This document shows positions 9,767-18,626 of a stretch of DNA of 64,000 nt, in pieces. Source of the stretch: Nitzschia sp. pyKryTriq1 (Eukaryota; Bacillariophyta; Bacillariophyceae; Bacillariales; Bacillariaceae); contig OY101118.1 in the NCBI GenBank assembly GCA_956465555.1, positions 1,302,001 through 1,366,000 of the forward strand, read 5' to 3'. Each line of letters begins with the position of its first letter. Positions within the stretch are counted from its first letter, which is position 1. The notes beneath the pieces are model-generated. The model did no database searches and was not told the DNA's origin. It was given only the letters and a program-made list of their open reading frames with translations. The translations under genes were made by a program, and so were the position numbers.

Positions 9767-9850
9767 CAGCTAGTCGTTGTATTTGTCTTGGTCGAATTGG
9801 TCCAGTGAATAATTGAACCATGTGTGATTGCGCGCTACATCCTGGACCGT

Positions 9851-10538
9851 CTCAACACGGTAAGTTGTTGAGTTGCCATTGTAGTTCCTTCATGAAAACC
9901 ATCTCCCAACAATTCGTCCCCTGGGGCGGTACTTTCCTCTTCATTTTCGTCAGAAGAGACCTGGTTTCCTCACAGCCGGGGAGTTGACGAAACCTGTGCA
10001 GGGGTAGATGCTTCCAAGAATATGACCACTTTTGCTGAGCAGCCCTGTAGATTTTGCTTTCTTTTGGTTTCTTGTGATGGAGGTCCACAAGAAAGCTTTC
10101 ATAGCTTTCAAACCATACAAGAATTTTCACAATACAGCACCTGTATTTTTCAACAACTCCTAAAAAAGACTTTTTTAGCCCCTTTTGATCCATGTAGCGG
10201 CCGACGTACATACTGAACTCGGCTTACAGTACGGTACATATATACATACACCAGTACAGCACACACCATCTCTTTAGGGGAAGCAACTTTGGGGGAGCTC
10301 GGAGTAATCTTGCCTTCAAAAAGACGCCGTCGGTCTTGACGGATACAGTACAGTAGTCTCGACCGGTACGGTACAGTACTGAGTACTGGTACGGGCACAG
10401 TATGTACAGTACGAAGTGCTTGCTATCTGTACCGGGTACGAGTACTGTGCACGTAGACTACTAGTAGTAGAGTTTGACTTGCAGGAAGAAGTATCCAGTT
10501 AGACCTCTAGCTCAAGGTATTGCATGGTAAAAAATAGA
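9851..10538. other. Intergenic region, GTAC-rich in its second half
   Basis: No gene is supported here; the short open frames lack recognisable motifs. From about 10204 to 10470 the sequence is dense in GTAC, TACAGTAC, GGTACGGTAC and GAGTACTGGTAC units. This is one of several such clusters in the window, lying just beyond the 3' end of the thioredoxin-fusion gene. Confidence 0.6.
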
Positions 10539-12335
10539 CTATAAGGCTGCCCCCAGGAGCATTTTAGAAAATTGTTCATAGTCGACCAGCATATCTTTGT
10601 CTTCGACATCAATTAAGTTGGTGGGATTGTCCGAGATCAAACCTCGCACCCCACCGAGGACCTCATCCAAATCTCCTGCTCGCACATATCCTGTATTGTC
10701 CTTGTCCAGCTCTTGAAAGGTTTCTGTAAAGAGATTGTAGAATTCCGCTTCCGCCATGACTCCCATGAATTCGTCTCGATTAATGGCATAATCACCGTGG
10801 ATCACGGGATCTTCTGGGGGCGCGGTGGCCCGAGCCATCATGGCTTGCAATTCTTCATTTGATTTGCGCTTTCGAGCACTATCCATAAATCGTCTCATTT
10901 CTCGTAGACTAATCTTTCCGCTTTGTTGTGAATCCACGATATCAAAGACTTTTTGAAACTCATCCCGTTGAGAGGGAGACAATTTGCTGACCAGCAAGGT
11001 CCGTCTTGCAATCTCTCCCGTGTCGCCCCAGTTGGGCTCCGTATTCATGACGTACTCAAAGCATTTGGCGGCTTGCCGAATTTGGCGAAAACGTACCAAC
11101 AGCTCGAGAATACAATCGTCTCGTTGAGTGACGGGGTATTCTGGTCGGTAATCCTTAGGTAGTTCGTAGCGCTGATTGAGCTTGTCGACAATATCTCGCG
11201 TCGCGCGTCGCTTCCGATTCAAAATACTGCTTTCGGGAATGTCGTCGACATCAAAAGCAAAACAACGAACCTTATCCAGTGCACGGACGCTCGCCTTGAG
11301 TGGCTCCCCCGTCGTCAAGGCTCGTTCGCCAAAGTAATCAAACTTGTGCAGTTCATTCACAACTACTCCCAAATAATTCGAGGGCGTCGAAATGGGATCG
11401 TCAAATCGGCTGCGCACACTCATTTCCGCCACCCCACTTTTCAATACGTAAAACGTGCGCCCCGGCATACCTTGCCGAATAATCAAGTCTCCTGGATTGA
11501 AAGTCAATAGTTTGGCTTTACTCAGCATGGTCTTGAATTCAAAATCTGTCAAATCGCGAAAGAAGGGCAAATCATCTCGCAAATAGTAAATATGTTCCGG
11601 AGTGATGAGCTCGTTGTCGACTACGACATCTCGACTGACACGGGGAGTCACGGGTTGTTCATTGACAGTTACCGATTTGGGGAGTAACAGTTTACGGGTT
11701 TCGGGATCGACGCGCTCATTGATAAAGCGAGCCAATTTTCTTTTCAACAATGGAACTTTGGCGGGTCCACAAGGAAAGTTTTCAATCAAGCCTCGTGATC
11801 CATCGTAAAAGTGGACCGTGGGCAGTGTGAGGACTTGAAGTTGCCGAAACAAGTCCTTACTGTTGCGGGAAGACGAATATTCGGCAAAGACGACCGGCAG
11901 TCCTTGGAGTTGGGGATCCTCCTTGACGGCAAGAAATTTAGGGGCCAGTGCCCGGCAGGCCGCGCAGTAAGTAGCAAAGAACTTGATGATGACGAGCTTG
12001 TTTGGGTTCGCCTGTAAGAGATTGTGATAATGTTCCTCAGTTTCAATTTCGTAAATGCCTTTGGAAGATAGGGGAGGCAATCCTGCACCGTTATTGAAGC
12101 TGACGACATCGCCATTGTTGTTAAGAAAGCTGTTGATATCGCCGTGGCTTCCACCAAATCCACCGTAGGAGTAAGAGTATTGATCATTAAAGAGGCACGA
12201 GGAAGGCCGGGTCGGTGAAAAAGAAGCCATTTCAAAGGCTAATGTTTTCGTAACATCCACCGTGGATACTAACAGGGACACGAGAGCTATCATTCTGCAA
12301 CAATTAATGGGTCGAACCATAATGATGCTTCTCAT
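10539..12335 (-). CDS. Thioredoxin / cyclic-nucleotide-binding / EF-hand fusion protein, probably plastid-targeted
   Basis: This intronless 598-residue protein combines three sensor modules. A signal peptide (about 10-35) ends near TLAFEMASF, like the cleavage site of secondary-plastid proteins. A thioredoxin domain follows with the redox pair C124-A-A-C127, where the usual Trp before the first Cys is Tyr, and the cis-proline at LTLPTV (172). A cyclic-nucleotide-binding fold spans about 255-370. Its phosphate-binding cassette (335-352, FGERALTTGEPLKASVRA) has Leu346 where cAMP/cGMP binders normally have Arg, so nucleotide binding is doubtful. Two EF-hand loops lie at D468-E479 (degenerate) and D544-D555 (near canonical). 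I infer a redox and calcium responsive regulator; substrates are unknown. It is head to head with the PP2C gene across 287 bp. An in-frame ATG downstream at 12320 (MVRPIN) is an alternative start. Confidence 0.8.
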   Translation of the reverse strand: MRSIIMVRPINCCRMIALVSLLVSTVDVTKTLAFEMASFSPTRPSSCLFNDQYSYSYGGFGGSHGDINSFLNNNGDVVSFNNGAGLPPLSSKGIYEIETEEHYHNLLQANPNKLVIIKFFATYCAACRALAPKFLAVKEDPQLQGLPVVFAEYSSSRNSKDLFRQLQVLTLPTVHFYDGSRGLIENFPCGPAKVPLLKRKLARFINERVDPETRKLLLPKSVTVNEQPVTPRVSRDVVVDNELITPEHIYYLRDDLPFFRDLTDFEFKTMLSKAKLLTFNPGDLIIRQGMPGRTFYVLKSGVAEMSVRSRFDDPISTPSNYLGVVVNELHKFDYFGERALTTGEPLKASVRALDKVRCFAFDVDDIPESSILNRKRRATRDIVDKLNQRYELPKDYRPEYPVTQRDDCILELLVRFRQIRQAAKCFEYVMNTEPNWGDTGEIARRTLLVSKLSPSQRDEFQKVFDIVDSQQSGKISLREMRRFMDSARKRKSNEELQAMMARATAPPEDPVIHGDYAINRDEFMGVMAEAEFYNLFTETFQELDKDNTGYVRAGDLDEVLGGVRGLISDNPTNLIDVEDKDMLVDYEQFSKMLLGAAL

Positions 12336-12622
12336 CCTAGGATTACAAAAGCAGGGTGGGCCAGAGCAATATGCGACGTTTGTTGCGATAGATGTTCGAA
12401 GGTGAGCGAGTCGATGCCAAGCTGCAAGGGGATGGTGGGATCGTTGATATTATGTTATGATCGACGTGAGACGTGAGTGATCGATAGAGATGATCATGGT
12501 GACGAGACGTGACTGTTGATGGTTGATGATGTTTGTGCGAAGGAATTGCGGTGCGTTGAACCCATGCATCCACTGGATCTTGGGTCCCGAATTTCAGTCA
12601 CGGATACGGACGGTTTGACATC
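12336..12622. promoter_or_regulatory. Shared divergent promoter region
   Basis: The 287 bp between two divergent start codons (thioredoxin fusion and ankyrin-PP2C) must hold both promoters. It contains a repeated GACGTGAG unit near 12469-12479 and further GACGTGA near 12507. No TATA box is obvious. Co-regulation of the two genes is an inference from position only. Confidence 0.45.
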
Positions 12623-14869
12623 ATGAATCATGACCGTTTATTGCGACGCACGGTGGTCGGGGAACCCGGAAACGCAATGCGTGATGAGAAAAAACGGCAC
12701 CGACCCCACGACCACAATGATGAACAACACGAAACACGAACCATCAAAAAGTCGAACAATACTGGTAGACTACTGGTACGAACAGCATCAAAGACTTTCT
12801 TTGAGTATAATATACCATACTTCCGTATCGAGCAGCAGAGGACAATGTTGGCCCATTGGTTCACACGTGGTATCGGGCAGCTCGTGGCACCCGACGAACG
12901 GATCGCCCAGCACCCGCCTCCCGACGACGACTCGGATATTTGGCAGTTTCTAGCGCCCGATCCGAACATCGCACCTCCGACAGTGCCTCCTGCTTCTCCC
13001 CAACAGGTGCAATGTCAGCATTGTCACAAGTGGACAGCAATAGGAGCTCCAGTAGCAGCCTCCAATCCTGCAGCTGCAGCTGCAACTGCAACTGCGAGCA
13101 CTCCCGCCAATCGAACGTTGGCTATGCCCTTCATGACGCCCTCTCCGACGAACAACCATCGTCCGGGTACCGGCAGTGTCATGTTCTCTCCCGAAGTCGA
13201 CCGTCTCACCCTCTCGGCAGCACGGGCGACCGCTAGTGCCCAATTTTCCCCGCCACTGTATCAAAAATTGCGCGACAAAGTCTTTCGATTTTGCACCACC
13301 GTCAAAATGGACGACAAGCTAGCCACGCGATTACGGAAGATTCTCATCAAGGATCCCTCGCTGCTGCACGCAAGAGCCCTCCACCTGGGCCAGCAGGCTC
13401 CCGATGGATTCACTCCCATGATGGCCGCTGCCTATTCTGGTTCCATAACGCCAACAGAGATTCTTCTCGAAATGGCAGATACGTACGACGCCAACGCAGA
13501 AACGTCTATTCTTCTGGAACGAGACTATCATGGACGAACAGCACTTCATCTCGCTTCCGAGTTCGGACACTTGGATATTGTCCAACTCCTGCTGCCAAAA
13601 TATAACCTAGGTAATGTGGACGCACCGGTGGATCTCACTGGGCGGACTGCTCTGGGAAGAGCCATTACGTCTCCCCAGCCTAGTGCCAGGAAGAAACGGG
13701 GGGAGCTGGAAAAGGCCCTCTTCAGAGCCAACGACTTGAGTATCATTGGAGTTTCCAAGCCCGAATCCGAGCGAACTGCCAATGACGAGGCCCTTCGACT
13801 GGCCTACGGAGTCGCGGACATGCCGGGCTATCGAGTCGAAATGGAAGATGCCATTTGTCTGGCTCGGTTCGAAGTCGCTGGTACGCCCTACTGCTTGTTT
13901 GGTGTCTGTGACGGACACGGAGACTATGGCATGGTCTCGGACTTTGTCGCTACTCATACACCCCAGGTCCTGCAGACCCATATGGGGCAAGTGGACAATG
14001 ATTGGAACTCCATTTGGAAGGCCACTTGCCTCGAAGTCGACGAGAAACTTCAAAAGGCAGAGTTGGCGGGTGGATCCACTGCCGTCTTTGCATTAGTGTC
14101 TAGCGATGCGATCGTAGTTGCCAATGTGGGGGACAGTCGGGCCATTCTTATCCAGGCAGCTGCCCCGGGAACTACTGGTCTCGAAGCACCCATGGAACAC
14201 ATGGCGATTGCGGAATCCACGGCCGAAGGATATCCTGCCACGATCGATGGCAACGAACCACACACAGCCAACACGCCCGAACAAGACTCCTCTGGAGAGT
14301 CCAAACATCCTCCCAAACCGATCACGGGGCCCATTGCGATTGCATTGTCGGACGACCATAAGCCTAGTTTACCCGAAGAAGAGGCCAGAATCCAGAATGC
14401 AGGAATGAAAGTGGTCCCCATCACATTCCAAGAGGATGGACAAGAGGTGACCATTCACAAGGTTGCCAAGACAGACAGTGACATGCTGGCCGTATCTCGC
14501 TCCTTTGGTGACTTTGAATACAAATGCAATACGACACTTTCACCGGAAGAACAGGCGGTCACGGCAGTTCCAGATATTCGTGTCCATTCGCGGGACCATG
14601 CTACTGATCTCTACCTGGTATTGGCTTGCGACGGTATTTGGGATGTCTGTGAGAACGACATGGTCAAAGACTTTGTCCTCAATCAAGTGGAGGTCCGTAG
14701 AGATACAAGCGATACAGTCTTGCCAGAAGTGGGAGATGCTCTTCTCCGAGAGTCACTCAATCGCGGTTCCAAGGATAACATGACGACCATCGTTGTGGCA
14801 CTGTCCAACGAGGCGGATCAGATGCGAACCGCCATTCAAGGCAAAACGCTCGACTTTGTGTCTCTATAA
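12623..14869 (+). CDS. PP2C-type protein phosphatase with ankyrin repeats
   Basis: PP2C phosphatases are Mn/Mg-dependent Ser/Thr phosphatases. The 748-residue protein has a poorly conserved, Ala/Pro-rich N-terminal third with a Cys/His pair (QCQHCHKW, near 135). Ankyrin repeats lie at about 265-350 (GFTPMMAAAYSGS and GRTALHLASEFGHLDIVQLLL). The PP2C domain runs from about 395 to the end: GYRVEMEDA, FGVCDGHGDYG with the metal-binding Asp, GGSTAVFALV, VANVGDSRA, SRSFGDFEYK, LACDGIWDVCEN and GSKDNMTTIVV. All metal-binding positions look intact, so it should be active. An acidic insertion separates motifs at about 540-590. No intron is needed. ATGs at 12623 and 12845 are both possible starts because the N-terminus is not conserved. 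Confidence 0.88.
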   Translation: MNHDRLLRRTVVGEPGNAMRDEKKRHRPHDHNDEQHETRTIKKSNNTGRLLVRTASKTFFEYNIPYFRIEQQRTMLAHWFTRGIGQLVAPDERIAQHPPPDDDSDIWQFLAPDPNIAPPTVPPASPQQVQCQHCHKWTAIGAPVAASNPAAAAATATASTPANRTLAMPFMTPSPTNNHRPGTGSVMFSPEVDRLTLSAARATASAQFSPPLYQKLRDKVFRFCTTVKMDDKLATRLRKILIKDPSLLHARALHLGQQAPDGFTPMMAAAYSGSITPTEILLEMADTYDANAETSILLERDYHGRTALHLASEFGHLDIVQLLLPKYNLGNVDAPVDLTGRTALGRAITSPQPSARKKRGELEKALFRANDLSIIGVSKPESERTANDEALRLAYGVADMPGYRVEMEDAICLARFEVAGTPYCLFGVCDGHGDYGMVSDFVATHTPQVLQTHMGQVDNDWNSIWKATCLEVDEKLQKAELAGGSTAVFALVSSDAIVVANVGDSRAILIQAAAPGTTGLEAPMEHMAIAESTAEGYPATIDGNEPHTANTPEQDSSGESKHPPKPITGPIAIALSDDHKPSLPEEEARIQNAGMKVVPITFQEDGQEVTIHKVAKTDSDMLAVSRSFGDFEYKCNTTLSPEEQAVTAVPDIRVHSRDHATDLYLVLACDGIWDVCENDMVKDFVLNQVEVRRDTSDTVLPEVGDALLRESLNRGSKDNMTTIVVALSNEADQMRTAIQGKTLDFVSL

Positions 14870-15140
14870 TACAAAACAATAGTATAGAGACCACGCGTTG
14901 CTCACCATCCTCTTTCCGTAGCGATATCAGCAAAATTACACTACATACCGCTCTCTCTAGACAAAAAGCTAAGCACGTCCAACGGCAAAATGTCACCAGA
15001 ATCATTCTTTCACTTTTATCAATCTACGAGTACATGACCGAGAAAACACCCAGATGACAGTCACAGGGAGACGATTCCATGCACTTGCATTATCTTTTAT
15101 GTTCATTTCATTCATTCTTCCCACACACACATACATGGAC

Positions 15141-17306
15141 TTAGAAGTCTTGCTTCTTTTCTTCCTGAGACATCAGCAGCTTGCTTAGATCCGGGACAGA
15201 GGGTCTACGGAATCCATCGGGCATTGTAATCGTCCCACGTCTGGCGCAAGCCACGTAGTGAGGAATCCAAACTCCTGCGAGTCTTCGTTGCATGCGAGCA
15301 CACGTCTTGGTGTATTCCTTTCCTTCAAAGACCTGTTCCAAAATCACTTCACGGCTCTTGGCTTCGATGCGCACACCATCTTGACGGTACCAGGTGCGAA
15401 TCAAAAAGTCCTTGACGGAATTTCCCTTTTCAGTGTAAGTATCAAAATCAGCCACAAGCACACGTCCTTCCTCGGACATGAGTCCCTTCGCCGAATACAG
15501 GGCCTTCTCCCATTCGGGGATCATGGAGAGAGAATAGCTGAAGGTAATAGTGTCGAAGCCCCGTTCAAGTGTTGCTCCAGAGACCTTGGCAAGTTCTTCT
15601 TTGATTGTGGGGGCATTGATGTCCATGCATACCCAAGAGATTTTGGCATATTGCTCAGGAGTAAAAGTAACTCGAGCATGCTCTTGTCCGATTTGTAGCA
15701 ATTCCGGGCAAATGTCCAAAACCACAATCGATTCGAATCTGTCTAGCTGCGCGCGGAGGTAATGCAAATTTCTTCCAGTACCACCACCGATATCCAACCA
15801 TGTGTGTCCTACCTTGATGGGTCCAAATGCGGACATCATCTCGGGTCTGGCCACAAGCATATTTTCTCGGACGGCGTCGTATCCCTTGGCCTGACTAGCG
15901 TAGAAAGAAGACATCTTATCACCGTGAGCATTCACTCTTCCGGCAGTAAGAGGGTGCAAAATCATTTTCGTCGTGGTCTTGACCTTGGTAAAAGAGGAAG
16001 CAAGTTGGCAGGGCGAAGGTTTGGTATCGACAAATGGGAATTCATCACGGGGCATGTACGACAAGAACGTTCCAGGGTACATCTTGACGCGATCCTTGGA
16101 GTACCATTTGGGGCTCAAATCATCAATGTCGAGGTTGTTGAAGAAGGGCTTGTCACCATTGTGCGTGAATGCTGATCGCCACAAGATCTTGGCACCGGGT
16201 TTCGTGGCGCGTTGCAGGGCAATCCACTCGCTGTGCACCATGGCGTTGGGCATCCAATCCATGTGGTCTAGAAGAACGAGCTTGGTGAAGGTTTTGGGTT
16301 TCACACGTTCCATCGTCTCTTGAACAGTAGCGTGGTGCCATTCGAAGCATCCCGCGTTGGCACGGAGGGCTTCAAAGTGCTCACGCATCAATGTACGAGG
16401 GCAGCAAGTTTGGTCCTTGTAGCCCTTTTCAATATAAAATCGCCAGAAGTAGTTACTCTTGCCGAATTCCGGGTCAAGGAAGATTTCCTTAAGGATTCCT
16501 TCATAAAATTCGGTGGTGTAAAACTCGGGTCCGATCTGGTTGGGAGGAACACCAGCGAAAGGAGCCAAAATACCAGGGAATAGAGCACGGAACCACCAGG
16601 CAGAGTTTTTGATCACGTGGTAGTTTCGTTGGATGTAACCATGAGCGAAACCAGTTTCCGCCCATTCCTTCATGTTGAATCCCACAAAGGTGAACAGGAA
16701 TGGCAGAATCATCTTGACAATGAAGCCAGTCGATCCAGTGGTCGCGAATCCCTTGCGGAATACGCGTTCAATACGTCCATCCCACCACTCTCGACCGCCC
16801 TGCGACATGGTGTGTCGCATGCGCTTCCAAACACAAATAGCAACCTCCACATTAGAGTCGCCCCAGATAGACCACCACTCTTCGTAGGTGAGCTTCGGGT
16901 CGAGGAGCATTCGGATCTTGAGTTCAAACAGCCAAAGCTGGTGCAAGTTCATGTCGCAGACGACAATTTTTTGCGGTCCTTCAATGGCATAGTCCAAGAC
17001 GATGTCACCCGCCGAACAAATACGAAAGATGACATCATCGGATTGGATCTTCAAAACCTCGTGGTCCACAGCTGGGTCTTCCCAGCAGATGTTGTAGATG
17101 TAGGTGCGGTTGACGATAGTGTCCATCATGCTGAACGACTTTTTAATCAGCTTTCTCCCGAGGTAGACGCCGGCCACGGCACCCGCCGCCAAAACAAGGG
17201 GGGATTCGGCATCCAACTTGTCGAGCTTGATTTTATCGAGCTTGAGCTTCTCCAAGCCCTTCAAGGCCATCTCGGTAAGCTTCGAAGTCATTGCTTCGAC
17301 TGTCAT
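15141..17306 (-). CDS. BTA1: Betaine lipid synthase, BtaA-BtaB fusion
   Basis: This enzyme makes betaine ether lipids (DGTS, or the related DGTA) from diacylglycerol and S-adenosylmethionine. The BtaA-like half transfers the 3-amino-3-carboxypropyl group, and the BtaB-like half adds three N-methyl groups. The 721-residue protein begins with a short hydrophobic region (about 37-52). The BtaA domain (about 65-400) has IYNICWEDPAVDHEVL, ICSAGDIVLDYA and VVCDMNLHQLWLFELK. The C-terminal methyltransferase (about 440-690) has its SAM motif I near 503 (TWLDIGGGTGRN). As I recall, the Chlamydomonas fusion has the opposite domain order. Such lipids replace phosphatidylcholine under phosphate shortage in algae. 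The gene is intronless and divergent from the membrane protein at 18627. The exact lipid product cannot be told from sequence. Confidence 0.88.
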   Translation of the reverse strand: MTVEAMTSKLTEMALKGLEKLKLDKIKLDKLDAESPLVLAAGAVAGVYLGRKLIKKSFSMMDTIVNRTYIYNICWEDPAVDHEVLKIQSDDVIFRICSAGDIVLDYAIEGPQKIVVCDMNLHQLWLFELKIRMLLDPKLTYEEWWSIWGDSNVEVAICVWKRMRHTMSQGGREWWDGRIERVFRKGFATTGSTGFIVKMILPFLFTFVGFNMKEWAETGFAHGYIQRNYHVIKNSAWWFRALFPGILAPFAGVPPNQIGPEFYTTEFYEGILKEIFLDPEFGKSNYFWRFYIEKGYKDQTCCPRTLMREHFEALRANAGCFEWHHATVQETMERVKPKTFTKLVLLDHMDWMPNAMVHSEWIALQRATKPGAKILWRSAFTHNGDKPFFNNLDIDDLSPKWYSKDRVKMYPGTFLSYMPRDEFPFVDTKPSPCQLASSFTKVKTTTKMILHPLTAGRVNAHGDKMSSFYASQAKGYDAVRENMLVARPEMMSAFGPIKVGHTWLDIGGGTGRNLHYLRAQLDRFESIVVLDICPELLQIGQEHARVTFTPEQYAKISWVCMDINAPTIKEELAKVSGATLERGFDTITFSYSLSMIPEWEKALYSAKGLMSEEGRVLVADFDTYTEKGNSVKDFLIRTWYRQDGVRIEAKSREVILEQVFEGKEYTKTCARMQRRLAGVWIPHYVACARRGTITMPDGFRRPSVPDLSKLLMSQEEKKQDF

Positions 17307-18626
17307 TGAAAAAAATGCACAAGTAAGGAGTTAGAAACGAGGATGAATTCGTCCGACGCACAAAAGAGAAATAATGGTTGACGACGAGCGAGAGCAGTCC
17401 GACAGGAAACATTGGTGGCACAAGTGGAGGCAGTACGAGTAGCCACTGTTCTGACATCAGGAAGAAGCATTCCACGAAGCACAAGCACGACAGAAAAACA
17501 ACACTTGGCAATTTGGAGTTATCATTATTTCGTCGCCCGTTCGTCATTCGGAACCCCAAGAAATGTACCGGTAGGTCATTGGACGACGAAAATGACGGCG
17601 ATATGGCGATGATTCATTCTCTCATTCATTCGTTCATTAACACATTAAAGAAGCTGGGGCCGCCCTGCAGAACTCACTCGTCATTGTTGCTCTGTATTCA
17701 ACCCAGACGTCCTTTCCAATTTTATGGTACGTCTCTCCAAACAATGAGATGCAAGAATTGGCGCAAAACTTGCGAGCCTCTCGTTTGTACCTGTACTTGT
17801 ACGGTAAAGTGCTGCCGAGCGAAGGCGGCGAGGAGTCGTCGTCGTCTACGAGAGATACTGGTATGTAGACGAAAAAAGGAAACCAACAACAACAACTGTT
17901 TGCGTCCGTACCGTACCGCTGTGGTATGCGAGCAAGCCACCGAGGGGATGCACACAAAGTCTACGGGCGCGACGCGCGCGTGTGACGAGTGACGCGATAT
18001 CTTTTTTCTGAGGCGCGCCAGCATACCCGGTACAGTACGTGTACGGTGGTACTTGTACAGTACGTACTCGTCGCGCGTTTCGGCATCATACAAGTACAGT
18101 ACTTGTAGGGAAATGCCAATGCGTAAGAATCTACTGTAGATTCTTACCAGAAGATTCGGAGATTCGAGATTCATTCGATGATTGTGAATATTCAATTGCC
18201 GCGAGAGCCTCCTCGCCTGCCGCCCACGCATGCACCACCCCTCGATAAAAATAACACGGAGAACGACATTCCAATTGTCTTTCTTCCGCAACTTCCAATC
18301 AAAACGCTCGAAGTGGGCGAGTGGTCACATCCCGCGAACCGCGACAGACAGTCAGCCGGCGCGAAGGTCGTCATTCGTTCCACATTCCACATCATCATCA
18401 TCATCATCGAGCGGTAGGTGCGGTCGGTCGGTTCGAATGACGAAAGCAGCTACCGTACTGTAGTACGAAGGAACCGTACTGGAAAGAGGTGCAAAACGCG
18501 AAGAGCAAAGCCGATCCTCCTTGCGTCTCAGGTGCAATTGACTCCTCCTCCTCCTCCTTTCTCTCAACGCTCAACACTTCTTCCGCTTGTCCTGTTATTT
18601 TTTCTCATTCGATACAACAACAAGCA
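17307..18626. other. 1.3-kb divergent intergenic region with palindromes
   Basis: No coding sequence is supported. The stretch separates the divergent BTA1 and Mpo1-like genes. It holds a GTAC-rich cluster at about 18025-18110 (GGTACAGTACGTGTACGG, then CAAGTACAGTACTTG) and a long perfect palindrome right after it. A CATC/ATC repeat and CGGTCGGTCGG lie near 18390-18432. Both promoters must lie here. Confidence 0.6.
18123..18147. repeat. 25-nt perfect palindrome
   Basis: Two 12-nt arms (GTAAGAATCTAC and its exact complement) flank a single central T. It could form a hairpin, or be a dimeric protein-binding site. It shares the TAC-N-GTA core with the GTAC palindromes around it. Confidence 0.85.

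Noticed and set aside
9852-10211. Minus-strand open frame of about 120 codons beside the Copia relic
   Set aside because: It has no recognisable retroelement or other motif and overlaps the GTAC-rich zone; chance is the simpler reading.
16617-17309. Plus-strand open frame of 230 codons
   Set aside because: It is entirely antisense to the well-supported BTA1 coding sequence and shows no domain.
17378-17992. Plus-strand open frame of 204 codons in the BTA1 divergent promoter region
   Set aside because: Basic, Cys/Arg-rich low-complexity translation without conserved motifs; it runs through probable promoter DNA.
18420-18445. GGTTCGAATGACG, resembling a tRNA B box
   Set aside because: No A box at the right distance upstream and no cloverleaf can be drawn.
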